Assembly (NCBI GenBank): GCA_036381475.1
Contig: DASVCT010000015.1
Location: 1-32,901 of the forward strand
Direction of reading: 5' to 3'
From: ZC4RG29 sp036381475
Lineage (GTDB): Bacteria > Bacteroidota > Bacteroidia > Cytophagales > Cyclobacteriaceae
DNA length: 32,901 bases
Below are positions 7,978 through 16,266 of the stretch, in pieces. Both the position numbers and the translations under genes were made by a program. The notes below the pieces were generated by a model. That model did no database searches. It was not told where the DNA came from and saw only the letters and a program-made list of their open reading frames with translations. Within the stretch, counting starts at the first letter, position 1, and the number at the start of each line of letters is the position of its first letter.

Positions 7978-9145
7978 AGGAGTACTGGTAGTGCTATTTT
8001 TTTGCCTCCTGTCAATACCGTCGGCCTTTGGCCAGAAGAGCAAGGCCCAACTGCAGAAGGAAAAGCAGCGCAATCTTGCCCGCATCAAGGAAGTGGAGGG
8101 CATCCTGTCGGAGACGGTCGAAAAGAAGGCCAACTCCATGGGAGAGTTGAACGCGCTCAACCAGCGCATCCGTCAACAGGAGAACCTCATAAACTCCATC
8201 CGGGGTGAAATTGGTCTTCTGGATGGCGAGATCACTGAGAACAACGACATCATAGAAGCCCTGGAAAGCGACCTTCAGCACCTTCGAAAGGAGTTCTCCG
8301 ACATGCTGTACACAGCGCAAAAGACGCACAACAGCATCTCTCCCCTATCGTTCCTTTTTTCCGCTCAATCCCTCAACGACCTTTTGACGCGGCTGCGATA
8401 CATGGATCAGTATGCACAGGCGCGTGCACTTCAGGCGGAGCAGATTGTCAAGGTACAGGAAGAGTTGGCTGGTCAGGTGAAAGCGATCGAAGGCAAGCGC
8501 GCTGAAATGCAAACCCTTCTTAACGAACAGATGGACGAGAGCCGGAACCTCGCCGAACTCAGGAAGAAACAAAACAACCTCGTGAAGGCGCTGGCTAAGG
8601 AAGAAAAAAAGCTGCGCAAGGATCTGGAGAGCACGAAGAAGACCATCGCGATGCTCGACAAGAAAATCGAGGAGATCATTCGCGAAGAGCTGGCCCGGGC
8701 CAAGCGCGAATCTTCGAAGGAAAGCGTCGCTCTTTCCTCCAATTTTGAAGAGAACAAATCAAAGTTTGCTTATCCCGTATCAGGATTCGTGTCGCTGGGT
8801 TTCGGACGCCAGCAGCATCCGGTGCTGAAGGGGGTCATCCTCCAAAATGAAGGTGTAAACATTCAGACCAAGAAAGGCGAAAAGGTCCATTCAATTTTTG
8901 AGGGTGTAGTCCGTGCGGTTGCTGTTATGCCCACAATCGGAAACTCGGTCATCATCAATCACGGAAACTATTTTACGGTTTATTCCGGCCTCAAAGAGGT
9001 CTTTGTCCGGACGGGGCAAAAAGTCTCCACCAATGAAGAAATCGGCGAAGTCATGACCAACAGCGACGGTGTTTCCGAGTTGCGGTTCCGCATTTACAAG
9101 GACAAAACGCCGCTCGATCCACAGCAGTGGCTGGGGCGTCTCTGA
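7964..9145 (+). CDS. EnvC-like murein hydrolase activator (degenerate LytM/M23)
   Basis: A 393-residue periplasmic protein: signal peptide to about residue 23 (SAFGQ), a long coiled coil (about 25-250), and a C-terminal LytM/M23 domain (about 265-393). The zinc-ligand positions are all changed. The HxGxD motif reads NEGVN (Asn295, Asn299), YxHL reads YSGL (Gly342) and LHFEI reads LRFRI (Arg374). This is the layout of EnvC, which does not cut peptidoglycan itself but activates cell-wall amidases during division; an active endopeptidase is therefore unlikely. The ATG overlaps the DUF4292 gene by 14 bases. The target amidase is not in the window. Confidence 0.9.
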   Translation: MFAGRGVLVVLFFCLLSIPSAFGQKSKAQLQKEKQRNLARIKEVEGILSETVEKKANSMGELNALNQRIRQQENLINSIRGEIGLLDGEITENNDIIEALESDLQHLRKEFSDMLYTAQKTHNSISPLSFLFSAQSLNDLLTRLRYMDQYAQARALQAEQIVKVQEELAGQVKAIEGKRAEMQTLLNEQMDESRNLAELRKKQNNLVKALAKEEKKLRKDLESTKKTIAMLDKKIEEIIREELARAKRESSKESVALSSNFEENKSKFAYPVSGFVSLGFGRQQHPVLKGVILQNEGVNIQTKKGEKVHSIFEGVVRAVAVMPTIGNSVIINHGNYFTVYSGLKEVFVRTGQKVSTNEEIGEVMTNSDGVSELRFRIYKDKTPLDPQQWLGRL

Positions 9146-9239
9146 TTTAGGCCGCACAGGGTTGGTTTTTGCCTTTCCTCACGAATAGAAACAGGAAAGT
9201 GCACCGATTTCCTCATTTTTTCGTTCCAACATTATACTC

Positions 9240-9247
9240 TATCTTTA
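9240..9247 (+). promoter_or_regulatory. Near-consensus -7 element for tatA-gatA
   Basis: TATCTTTA matches TAnnTTTG at 7 of 8 positions and ends 21 bases before the tatA ATG, the same spacing as the better matches in this window. Confidence 0.4.
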
Positions 9248-9268
9248 CACCCTTAATCCACACATTTT

Positions 9269-9490
9269 ATGAACGGAATGAACGGAATATTGCTTATCTC
9301 CATGCCGGGAATGGGCGAATGGATTTTGATCGGTCTTGTTGTACTGATCTTTTTCGGTGCGAAGAAGATTCCTGAATTCGCCAAGGGTCTCGGACGTGGC
9401 ATTCGCGAGTTCAAAGACGCCGTCAACGACGTAAAAAAGGAAGTTGACCAGGCTGGCAAGGAGGTCGAAAAACTGGAAGAGGGGAAATAA
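9269..9490 (+). CDS. tatA: Sec-independent translocase subunit TatA/E
   Basis: A 73-residue inner-membrane protein that oligomerises to let folded twin-arginine substrates cross. It has the standard plan: a short periplasmic N-terminus, one transmembrane helix (GEWILIGLVVLIFFG, about 15-30), the hinge FGAKKIPE, an amphipathic helix (LGRGIREFKDAVNDV) and a charged tail. No tatC or tatB lies in the window, so partners are elsewhere. ATG 9269 follows a near-consensus -7 element, and the TAA stop is directly followed by the GTG of gatA, so the two genes are almost certainly cotranscribed. TatA and TatE cannot be separated by sequence here. Confidence 0.93.
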   Translation: MNGMNGILLISMPGMGEWILIGLVVLIFFGAKKIPEFAKGLGRGIREFKDAVNDVKKEVDQAGKEVEKLEEGK

Positions 9491-10930
9491 GTGCATACCC
9501 ACGCCACCCTTCGTGACCTTCAACACGAACTGAAGAGCGGCACCCTATCCTGTAAAGACTTAGTCCAGCAAAGCCTGGACACCATCCACAAGCACGCTCA
9601 TCTGAACGCCTTCCTCAGCGTTTATGAAGAGGAGGCACTTGTGCGCGCAGCACAGATTGACCAGAAAATAAAATCGAATACCGCCGGCAGGCTCGCGGGC
9701 CTGGTAGTCGGTATCAAGGACGTCCTTTCATACAAAGATCACCCCCTTCAGGCAGGCAGCAGGATCCTCGATGGATTTGTTGCCCAGTACACGGCCACCG
9801 CAGTGCAGCGGTTAATCGATGAGGACGCCATTATCATCGGACGCCAGAATTGCGACGAATTTGCCATGGGCTCGTCCAACGAAAACTCGGCGTTCGGACC
9901 GGTCCTGAACTCAGCAGACCCGACCCGTGTACCCGGAGGCTCTTCCGGGGGATCGGCCGTGGCAGTGGCTGCCGGCATGTGCCGCGTCTCCCTCGGTTCG
10001 GATACCGGAGGATCAGTCCGGCAACCCGCGGCATTTTGCGGTGTGATTGGCCTCAAGCCGACCTATTCCCGTATTTCCCGACACGGACTGGTAGCCTACG
10101 GCTCATCGTTTGACTGTATCGGCATTCTTGGAACCGCCATTGAAGATGTCGCACTCGTCCTGGAGGTGATCTCCGGACCTGACTCCTTTGACAGTACCGT
10201 GTCCCGTAAGGCGGTCCCACCTTACGTTCAGGAGTTGGAACAGCGTCCGGCGAGAAAATATCGTGTGGCCTACATGAGCGGCATCGAAGATGCTCCGGCC
10301 ATCCAGCCGGAAATACGAAGCGCGCTGGCGGCACGGGTAGAACAGATCCGGGAAGCGGGCCACAGCGTCGAACCAGTAGAGTTGCCGTTGACCGAATACG
10401 TACTCCCCACCTACTACATACTGGCCACCGCAGAAGCGAGCTCAAATCTGGCCCGTTACGACGGGGTGCGGTACGGCTACCGGAGCCCGGCGTCGCATGA
10501 CCTCCAGGCGCTCTACAAAAAGACCCGGTCCGAGGGCTTTGGAAAGGAGGTACAACGCAGAATTCTGCTGGGAACGTTCGTCCTGAGTGCCAGCTATTAC
10601 GACGCCTATTACACCAAAGCCCAAAAGGTACGGCGCATCATACGCGACAAAATGAAGGAAATCCTTCGCATGTATGATTTCATGATTATGCCAATTACCC
10701 CCACTACAGCGTTTAAATTGGGGGAACACGTGGAAAAACCGGTGGAAATGTACCTGGCGGACCTGTTTTCGGTACAGGCCAACGTTGCCGGAATTCCCGC
10801 AATTTCGTTACCTTGTGGGTCTGATAATTCGGGTTTGCCGGTCGGAATGCAGGTTTTGACCGACGACTTTGAAGAGTCTAAACTTTTTAATTTTTCCAGG
10901 GAGATTCTGCGAATGGATCCCGGACGGTAA
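9491..10930 (+). CDS. gatA: Asp-tRNA(Asn)/Glu-tRNA(Gln) amidotransferase subunit A
   Basis: The glutaminase subunit of GatCAB, which releases ammonia from glutamine for amidation of misacylated Glu-tRNA(Gln) or Asp-tRNA(Asn). The 479 residues contain the amidase-signature Ser-cisSer-Lys triad: Lys76 (VGIKD), Ser151 (GGSSGGS) and the nucleophile Ser175 (DTGGSVRQPA). The spacings (99 and 24 residues) equal those of Staphylococcus aureus GatA. RQPAAFCGVIGLKPTYSRISR is also typical of GatA compared with other amidases. gatB and gatC are not adjacent. The start is a GTG directly after the tatA stop. A generic amidase is the only real alternative and is less likely. Confidence 0.93.
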   Translation: MHTHATLRDLQHELKSGTLSCKDLVQQSLDTIHKHAHLNAFLSVYEEEALVRAAQIDQKIKSNTAGRLAGLVVGIKDVLSYKDHPLQAGSRILDGFVAQYTATAVQRLIDEDAIIIGRQNCDEFAMGSSNENSAFGPVLNSADPTRVPGGSSGGSAVAVAAGMCRVSLGSDTGGSVRQPAAFCGVIGLKPTYSRISRHGLVAYGSSFDCIGILGTAIEDVALVLEVISGPDSFDSTVSRKAVPPYVQELEQRPARKYRVAYMSGIEDAPAIQPEIRSALAARVEQIREAGHSVEPVELPLTEYVLPTYYILATAEASSNLARYDGVRYGYRSPASHDLQALYKKTRSEGFGKEVQRRILLGTFVLSASYYDAYYTKAQKVRRIIRDKMKEILRMYDFMIMPITPTTAFKLGEHVEKPVEMYLADLFSVQANVAGIPAISLPCGSDNSGLPVGMQVLTDDFEESKLFNFSREILRMDPGR

Positions 10931-10953
10931 AGAGGACAGAGATAAAGAAAAAA

Positions 10954-12429
10954 ATGCGTAGGGGGATATTTTTTTTACTGGCGACCCTCGGGATCCATGC
11001 CGCCATGGCACAGGAGCTCCCGGACGAAATGGTCCTTCAGCTGGATACACTTTCTCTCACGGCAGGGGATTCGGTGCAGGTTGACTCACTGGAGCTCGCC
11101 GCGGCGGAAGAGGAAATTCTTTCCAAGGAGGACACGGCCGACTTTGTTTATTTTGCCGCACCGGCCGACCTGGAGTATATTCCCGGCGACGACAGCCCGG
11201 CCCTGATACGCGATCGCCTGGCCTGCATTGAAGGAGAGATCCCGCTGCACTACAACGAAAGAGTACACGCCTTCATCAACTATTTCACGGTAAAGGATCG
11301 AGACTACACGCGGCTTATGATGCGCCGCAAGAATCTCTACTTTCCGATATTCGAACGCTACCTGGCGAAGTACGGCCTCCCCGACGAACTTAAATACCTA
11401 TCGATCATTGAATCTGCTCTTAACCCGCGTGCAGTGTCACGCGTTTCAGCGGTTGGATTGTGGCAGTTCATGTCGGCAACCGGAAGGTTTTACGGCCTCC
11501 ATCACGACTGGTACCTTGACGAGCGCATGGATCCTGAAAAGGCGACGGATGCTGCCTGTCGCTACCTTCGCGACCTGCACCGGATGTTCGACGACTGGGA
11601 GCTGGCGCTGGCCGCATACAATACCGGTCCCGGCAATGTACGCCGCGCCATCCGCCGTTCCGGCTACAAGAAAACATTCTGGGAGATCTACAACTATCTC
11701 CCCCGCGAAACGCGTTCGTACGTTCCGCAGTTTGTCGCCATGATTTACACGCTCAACTACCTCGACCAGCACAATTTCATCGACGAGGGACAGGAAATGC
11801 TAATGGCGGCCGACACGTTGATGGTAAACCGGTACCTCCACTTCGAGACATTCGCAAAACTTACCGGCATATGCCTGGAGGACATGCAAAAGCTGAACCC
11901 GTCCGTTAAGCATAACGCACTTCCGGACACGCAGAAGCCGTACGTCGTCTACATTCCTGTGCTGGCTAAGGAACAGCTGCATGACAATCGCGTCGCGATA
12001 CTCGACTCCGCTTCGAAGGTCGGCAAGAAAGAACTTGAAATGCTGGCTCGAAATACGCCCGGCAGTACCTATGGCCGCGACCGTATTGTGTATAAGGTGC
12101 GCAGCGGCGACGTGCTCGGATCCATCGCGCTCCGTTACCACGTTCGCGTGAGCGACATCAAGAAGTGGAACAATCTCTCCAGCAACACCATTCGCATAGG
12201 CCAGCGCCTCAATATCTGGCTGAAACCATCCCAATCCGGCGCCGTAGCCTCCGCTGCACAAACATCGAACCCCATACCCAATTCCAAAACGTACGTGGTA
12301 CAACCCGGAGACACACTTTGGGACATCTCGAGGAAGTTTGAGGGGCTCACTATCGAAAAACTGAAATCCCTGAACAATCTTAACGGCAATAAGATTCAGG
12401 CCGGACAAAAACTGGTATTGGGAATTTAG
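10954..12429 (+). CDS. MltD-like lytic transglycosylase with two LysM domains
   Basis: Cleaves the glycan strands of peptidoglycan with formation of 1,6-anhydro-muramic ends. The 491 residues comprise a signal peptide (cut near AMAQ, residue 20), an acidic linker, a family-1 SLT domain (about 125-250) and two C-terminal LysM modules (about 378-423 and 445-491) that bind peptidoglycan. The catalytic Glu153 sits in SIIESALNPRAVS, followed by GLWQFM and the AYNTGPGNV motif. The order SLT then LysM is that of E. coli MltD, but without a lipobox, so it is secreted rather than lipidated. It starts 23 bases after gatA with no separate promoter seen. Confidence 0.93.
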   Translation: MRRGIFFLLATLGIHAAMAQELPDEMVLQLDTLSLTAGDSVQVDSLELAAAEEEILSKEDTADFVYFAAPADLEYIPGDDSPALIRDRLACIEGEIPLHYNERVHAFINYFTVKDRDYTRLMMRRKNLYFPIFERYLAKYGLPDELKYLSIIESALNPRAVSRVSAVGLWQFMSATGRFYGLHHDWYLDERMDPEKATDAACRYLRDLHRMFDDWELALAAYNTGPGNVRRAIRRSGYKKTFWEIYNYLPRETRSYVPQFVAMIYTLNYLDQHNFIDEGQEMLMAADTLMVNRYLHFETFAKLTGICLEDMQKLNPSVKHNALPDTQKPYVVYIPVLAKEQLHDNRVAILDSASKVGKKELEMLARNTPGSTYGRDRIVYKVRSGDVLGSIALRYHVRVSDIKKWNNLSSNTIRIGQRLNIWLKPSQSGAVASAAQTSNPIPNSKTYVVQPGDTLWDISRKFEGLTIEKLKSLNNLNGNKIQAGQKLVLGI

Positions 12430-12512
12430 TTAGCTTAGGGGCAGCGCCTCCGCCCCGCGCGCAGCGTGACTATCGCCTAACCTTCGCATTATTTCGGAAA
12501 ACGCTGTCAACC

Positions 12513-13601
12513 ATGCTCAAACTGGTCCGTATTTGTTTTATTCTGCCCGTAGTATTTGCCGCCTGCAACTCAAAGCCCAACCCGGAAAATTTGCCACGGG
12601 CCACAGGGGCACCCGGTGACATCCTGGTCGTTATCGATACGACACAGTGGCGAGGACCCCTCGGCGACGCCATACGTGAAGTGTTTGCAGGGGACATACC
12701 CGGACTGCCTCACGATGAAAAATATTTCGACCTCATCCCCGTGCACCCATCGGCACGGATAGATTTGCTTACCCATCTGCGCAACATCATGTACGTGTTC
12801 ACCCTTGACGAAAACACGCAGGGATCCCGCCGCATCATGAGCAACTTCACACCGGAATCCCTTAACAATATCCGCGCAGACACTACCTTTTTCCATACTA
12901 CAGCCCGGGATGTGCATTCACGGGGACAGGTGGTGATGTACCTGTTTGGCACGAACGAGCAGCAACTGATAGGCCATCTCAGAACGCATGCGGCCACGCT
13001 TGTGAACTTCTTCAACAATGTAGAACGCGAACGGCTAGAACAAACCATTACGAGAACGCGATCGACGCGGGAACTCACAGATTTTCTTGAAAAGGAATAT
13101 AAGGTATCTCTTCGCTTTCCTTTCGGCTACGTAGTGGCAGACCAGCAGCCGGACTTTGTGTGGTTCCGACGTATCGAAGTAGAAATCGACAAGGATGTGT
13201 TCGTGGCCGTCAAGCCTTATGAGAGCGAATACCAGTTGCTACCTGACAGCATCATTGCCTGGCGCGATGAGGTGGCGCGAAAATACCTGTACGCCGATCC
13301 CAGTAATCCGATCAGTTATGTGATGACGGAACGAGAGGTGCCGTTCCTTCCTGTCGTCGCCAAACAAACGACTCTGAATGATCAGTATGCCATGGAAGTA
13401 CGCGGCATCTGGCGCACCAACAACAAGAGCATGGGCGGACCTTTCGTCGGAATTGCAGTAGCCGACCCGGCTGGTGGCAAGCTGTATTATGTCGAGGGCT
13501 TTACCTACAGTCCCAGCAAGGCGCAGCGCGAAATCATGCGCGAGCTTGAGGCGATTATCCATACGTTTAAGACGGTGGAGAAGGGGGAGAAGGGGAAATA
13601 A
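12513..13601 (+). CDS. DUF4837-type lipoprotein of unknown function
   Basis: A 362-residue lipoprotein: signal peptide ending in a lipobox (VFAAC, Cys18), then a soluble part with GDILVVIDTTQW near residue 35 and a C-terminal segment GGKLYYVEGFTYSPSKAQRE. It resembles the DUF4837 family of Bacteroidota, for which I know no function. It follows the transglycosylase after 83 bases; only a poor -7-like TATTTCG (12490-12496) is seen between them. The last residues, VEKGEKGK, are encoded by the first units of a G-rich repeat array, and the TAA stop lies inside that array, so the C-terminus may vary between strains. Confidence 0.82.
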   Translation: MLKLVRICFILPVVFAACNSKPNPENLPRATGAPGDILVVIDTTQWRGPLGDAIREVFAGDIPGLPHDEKYFDLIPVHPSARIDLLTHLRNIMYVFTLDENTQGSRRIMSNFTPESLNNIRADTTFFHTTARDVHSRGQVVMYLFGTNEQQLIGHLRTHAATLVNFFNNVERERLEQTITRTRSTRELTDFLEKEYKVSLRFPFGYVVADQQPDFVWFRRIEVEIDKDVFVAVKPYESEYQLLPDSIIAWRDEVARKYLYADPSNPISYVMTEREVPFLPVVAKQTTLNDQYAMEVRGIWRTNNKSMGGPFVGIAVADPAGGKLYYVEGFTYSPSKAQREIMRELEAIIHTFKTVEKGEKGK

Positions 13602-13658
13602 GGAAATAGGGAAATAGGGGAATAGGGGAATAAGGGAATAAGGGAATAAGGGAATAAG
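13583..13658 (+). repeat. 8-bp-period G-rich tandem repeat at the 3' end of the DUF4837 gene
   Basis: Runs of 3-5 G recur every 7-9 bases (for example at 13609, 13617, 13625, 13634, 13642 and 13650), separated by AATA or AATAA, giving units such as GGGGAATA and GGGAATAA. The array begins inside the coding region and includes its stop codon. Four or more G-runs this close could form a G-quadruplex on the plus strand; this is inference from the pattern. Confidence 0.85.
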
Positions 13659-13676
13659 TGGTGCAGGGTGTGTGGG

Positions 13677-13738
13677 TGTATAAGGGTATAGGGTGTATAA
13701 GGGTATAGGGTGTATAGGGGTATAGGGGGTATAGGGGG
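13677..13738 (+). repeat. 17-bp G-rich tandem repeat
   Basis: Three 17-bp units TGTATAAGGGTATAGGG stand head to tail at 13677-13693, 13694-13710 and 13711-13727. The first two are identical and the third has one A-to-G change; a partial GGTATAGGGGG follows. The octamer GGGGTCCA occurs at 13735-13742 and again at 13796-13803, with related TGTATAGG pieces between. Together with the previous array this fills most of the 269-base gap before maeB. Confidence 0.85.
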
Positions 13739-13840
13739 TCCACAGATTAGGGGGATGGGTGAGAGGCCCTACGTGTATAGGTGTATAGGGTATGTGGGGT
13801 CCATGGATCAACAAACAACAACACTTCGAAGGTAGTTTTC

Positions 13841-13848
13841 TATCTTTG
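13841..13848 (+). promoter_or_regulatory. Candidate -7 element for maeB
   Basis: TATCTTTG is an exact TAnnTTTG match ending 22 bases before the maeB ATG, downstream of the G-rich arrays. No good -33 TTTG is seen. Confidence 0.55.
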
Positions 13849-13870
13849 CTTACCGGACCAAGATTAAGCC

Positions 13871-16150
13871 ATGTCAATTAAGATTCGCAGGGAGGATGCC
13901 CTGAACTATCACATACAGGGTCAGCCCGGAAAGATCGAGGTGGTACCTACCAAAATATTGAGCTCGCAGCTCGACCTCGCTCTTGCATACTCTCCCGGTG
14001 TGGCCGAACCCTGCAAAGAGATCGCCGTCACCAAGGATGACGTCTATAAATACACAGCGAAGGGCAATCTCGTCGCGGTCATCACCAACGGCACAGCGGT
14101 ACTCGGGCTCGGCAACATCGGACCGGAAGCCTCCAAGCCAGTAATGGAAGGCAAGGGCGTTCTTTTCAAACGCTTTGCGGGGATCGATGTCTTCGACATC
14201 GAGATCAACGAAGAAGACCCGGACCGGTTCATTTCCATTGTCAAGGCGCTCGAACCTACGTTTGGCGCCATCAACCTCGAAGACATCAAGGCGCCGGAAT
14301 GCTTCAAAATTGAAACTGAACTGCGACGTCAGCTTTCAATCCCCATCATGCACGACGATCAGCACGGGACGGCGATCATTTCTGCGGCGGCCCTGCTCAA
14401 CGCTCTTTCGCTCATCGGAAAAAAAATCGAGGACATAAAGATCGTTGTGAACGGCGCTGGTGCCGCTGCGATCAGCTGCACGAAGCTGTACATTGCACTG
14501 GGCGCTCGCTGTGAGAACATCGTGATGTGTGACAGCAAGGGCGTACTCAACAAGAGCCGGAACAATCTCGACGAGATCAAGCGGCAGTTCGTAACCGACC
14601 GCGATGTTTCCACGTTGCGTGAAGCGATGATCGGAGCCGATGTATTCGTCGGGCTGTCGGTAGCCGATGCAATTACGCCGGAGGATCTGCGCAACATGGC
14701 GAAAGATCCGATTGTGTTCGCGCTTGCGAATCCGAATCCGGAAATCAACTACGACCTGGCGCTCCAAACGCGCAGCGACATTATCATGGCAACGGGACGG
14801 TCGGATCATCCCAACCAGGTCAACAACGTGCTGGGTTTCCCCTACATATTTCGCGGCGCGCTGGACGTCCGTGCCCGCGAGATCAACGAAGCGATGAAAC
14901 TTGCCGCCGTCCACGCGCTGGCAAGTCTTGCCAAAGAACCGGTATCCGACATTGTCGCGAAAGCATACGGCACACCCAAGCTCCAGTTTGGTCGCGATTA
15001 TCTCATCCCTAAACCTTTGGACCCGCGGCTGATCACAAGTATCGCTCCGGCGGTAGCAAAGGCGGCAATGGATTCCGGCGTAGCGACCCGCCCGATCAAG
15101 GACTGGGGTGAATACCACGTGGAGTTGCAACAAAGGATTGGGATCGACCAAAAGCTGATGTCGCACGTCATTGATCGCGCGAAGCGGAATCCCAAACGAG
15201 TGGTATTCGCGGAAGCCACACATCATAAAATTCTTAAAGCTGCGCAAATCCTGAAGGATGAAAAGATTGCCGAGCCGATCCTGCTTGGCAGTAAAAAGGA
15301 GATTACCGCCCTCATCCAGGAGTACCATCTTGACCTTGACGGGTGTCCGATCATTTATCCGACCGCGGAAAAGGAAATGGTGGAACGCTATGCAAAGATT
15401 CTTTATGAAAAGCGGCAGCGGAAAGGATTTACTTACCAGGATTGTCTCAGGCTCATGCGTGAGCGCAATTATTACGGCGCAATGATGGTAGAGACCGGAG
15501 ATGCGGACGCGTTGGTATCAGGTCTCACGAAAGACTATCCGAAGACCATCCTTCCTGCGCTGCAGGTTATCGGTGTCGAAGAAGGCGTTGACCGTGTTGC
15601 GGGCATGTACATCATCCTGAACAAAAAGCGAAGCTACTTTTTCGCCGACACTACTGTAAACGTCGATCCAACTGCCGAGGAGTTGTCAGAGATCATCAAC
15701 CTCACGGCGCGGGGTGTTCGCTTCTTCGACATTGAACCGCGTGTGGCCGTACTCTCCTACTCCAACTTCGGTTCATCGAAAGGTGACATCCCGGAGAAAA
15801 CACGGAAAGCTGTACAGCTGGCACGTGCCAACAATCCCGGACTTATCGTCGAGGGCGACATTCAGGCGAACGTGGCGCTTGACACCGTCATACAGAAAGA
15901 GACCTATCCTTTCAGCGCGCTTGCCGAAACGGGCGCGAATACGCTTATCTTCCCAAATCTCGCCGCCGGCAACATCGCGTACAAGTTGCTGATGGAAATT
16001 GGTGGCGCAGAAGCCATAGGCCCCATTCTCCTGGGCATGAAGAAGCCCGTTCACATCCTTCAGCTGGGAAGTTCCATACGTGAAATTGTCAACATGGCGG
16101 CCATCGCTGTCGTCGACGCACAGAAACGCGACCCCGGCGCAGCGGTCTGA
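13871..16150 (+). CDS. maeB: NADP-dependent malic enzyme with phosphotransacetylase-like domain
   Basis: Decarboxylates malate to pyruvate with reduction of NAD(P)+, supplying pyruvate and NADPH. The 759 residues match the two-part MaeB plan: a malic enzyme domain (about 1-430) and a C-terminal phosphotransacetylase-like domain (about 435-759), which in characterised enzymes is regulatory and not active. Visible are Tyr40 in AYSPGVAEP, Lys95 in MEGKGVLFK, the metal-binding NLEDIKAPECF (Glu137, Asp138) and HDDQHGT (161-167), and the nucleotide-binding VVNGAGAAA (192-200). NADP rather than NAD use is assumed from the family. An exact -7 element precedes it and a hairpin with a T-run follows it. 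Confidence 0.95.
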   Translation: MSIKIRREDALNYHIQGQPGKIEVVPTKILSSQLDLALAYSPGVAEPCKEIAVTKDDVYKYTAKGNLVAVITNGTAVLGLGNIGPEASKPVMEGKGVLFKRFAGIDVFDIEINEEDPDRFISIVKALEPTFGAINLEDIKAPECFKIETELRRQLSIPIMHDDQHGTAIISAAALLNALSLIGKKIEDIKIVVNGAGAAAISCTKLYIALGARCENIVMCDSKGVLNKSRNNLDEIKRQFVTDRDVSTLREAMIGADVFVGLSVADAITPEDLRNMAKDPIVFALANPNPEINYDLALQTRSDIIMATGRSDHPNQVNNVLGFPYIFRGALDVRAREINEAMKLAAVHALASLAKEPVSDIVAKAYGTPKLQFGRDYLIPKPLDPRLITSIAPAVAKAAMDSGVATRPIKDWGEYHVELQQRIGIDQKLMSHVIDRAKRNPKRVVFAEATHHKILKAAQILKDEKIAEPILLGSKKEITALIQEYHLDLDGCPIIYPTAEKEMVERYAKILYEKRQRKGFTYQDCLRLMRERNYYGAMMVETGDADALVSGLTKDYPKTILPALQVIGVEEGVDRVAGMYIILNKKRSYFFADTTVNVDPTAEELSEIINLTARGVRFFDIEPRVAVLSYSNFGSSKGDIPEKTRKAVQLARANNPGLIVEGDIQANVALDTVIQKETYPFSALAETGANTLIFPNLAAGNIAYKLLMEIGGAEAIGPILLGMKKPVHILQLGSSIREIVNMAAIAVVDAQKRDPGAAV

Positions 16151-16167
16151 AATCCGAAGCCCGGTGC

Positions 16168-16208
16168 AACCGCTGAGCGCCGAAAAGGTCGGCTGGCCCG
16201 GCGGTTTT
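16168..16208 (+). terminator. Hairpin with T-run after maeB
   Basis: AACCGC (16168-16173) pairs with GCGGTT (16201-16206), enclosing a second stem GCCGA/TCGGC (16179-16183/16189-16193), and the sequence runs into TTTTT. A competing 7-bp stem, CAGCGGT/ACCGCTG (16140-16146/16169-16175), spans the maeB stop codon. Intrinsic termination is plausible but unproven. Confidence 0.4.
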
Positions 16209-16266
16209 TGATTTGTGTGCGGTTCTCGTGATATTTCGGATTCAAACCCGGCTGTAGCATTTTTTT

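Noticed and set aside
7964..9145. Active M23 endopeptidase
   Set aside because: All zinc-ligand positions are substituted, so an activator role fits better.
12438..12456. Terminator after the transglycosylase gene
   Set aside because: GGGGC/GCCCC is a short 5-bp stem with a 9-base loop and no T-run.
13583..13738. CRISPR array
   Set aside because: Units are 8 and 17 bp and contiguous, with no unique spacers and no cas genes.
13239..13877. Long leftward frame with repeated Tyr-Thr-Pro-Ile motifs
   Set aside because: It is the complementary reading of the G-rich arrays plus antisense of the DUF4837 gene; the repeats create it and no protein family is seen.
14336..15328. 330-codon leftward open frame inside maeB
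   Set aside because: It is a shadow of maeB; no start signal or family motif.
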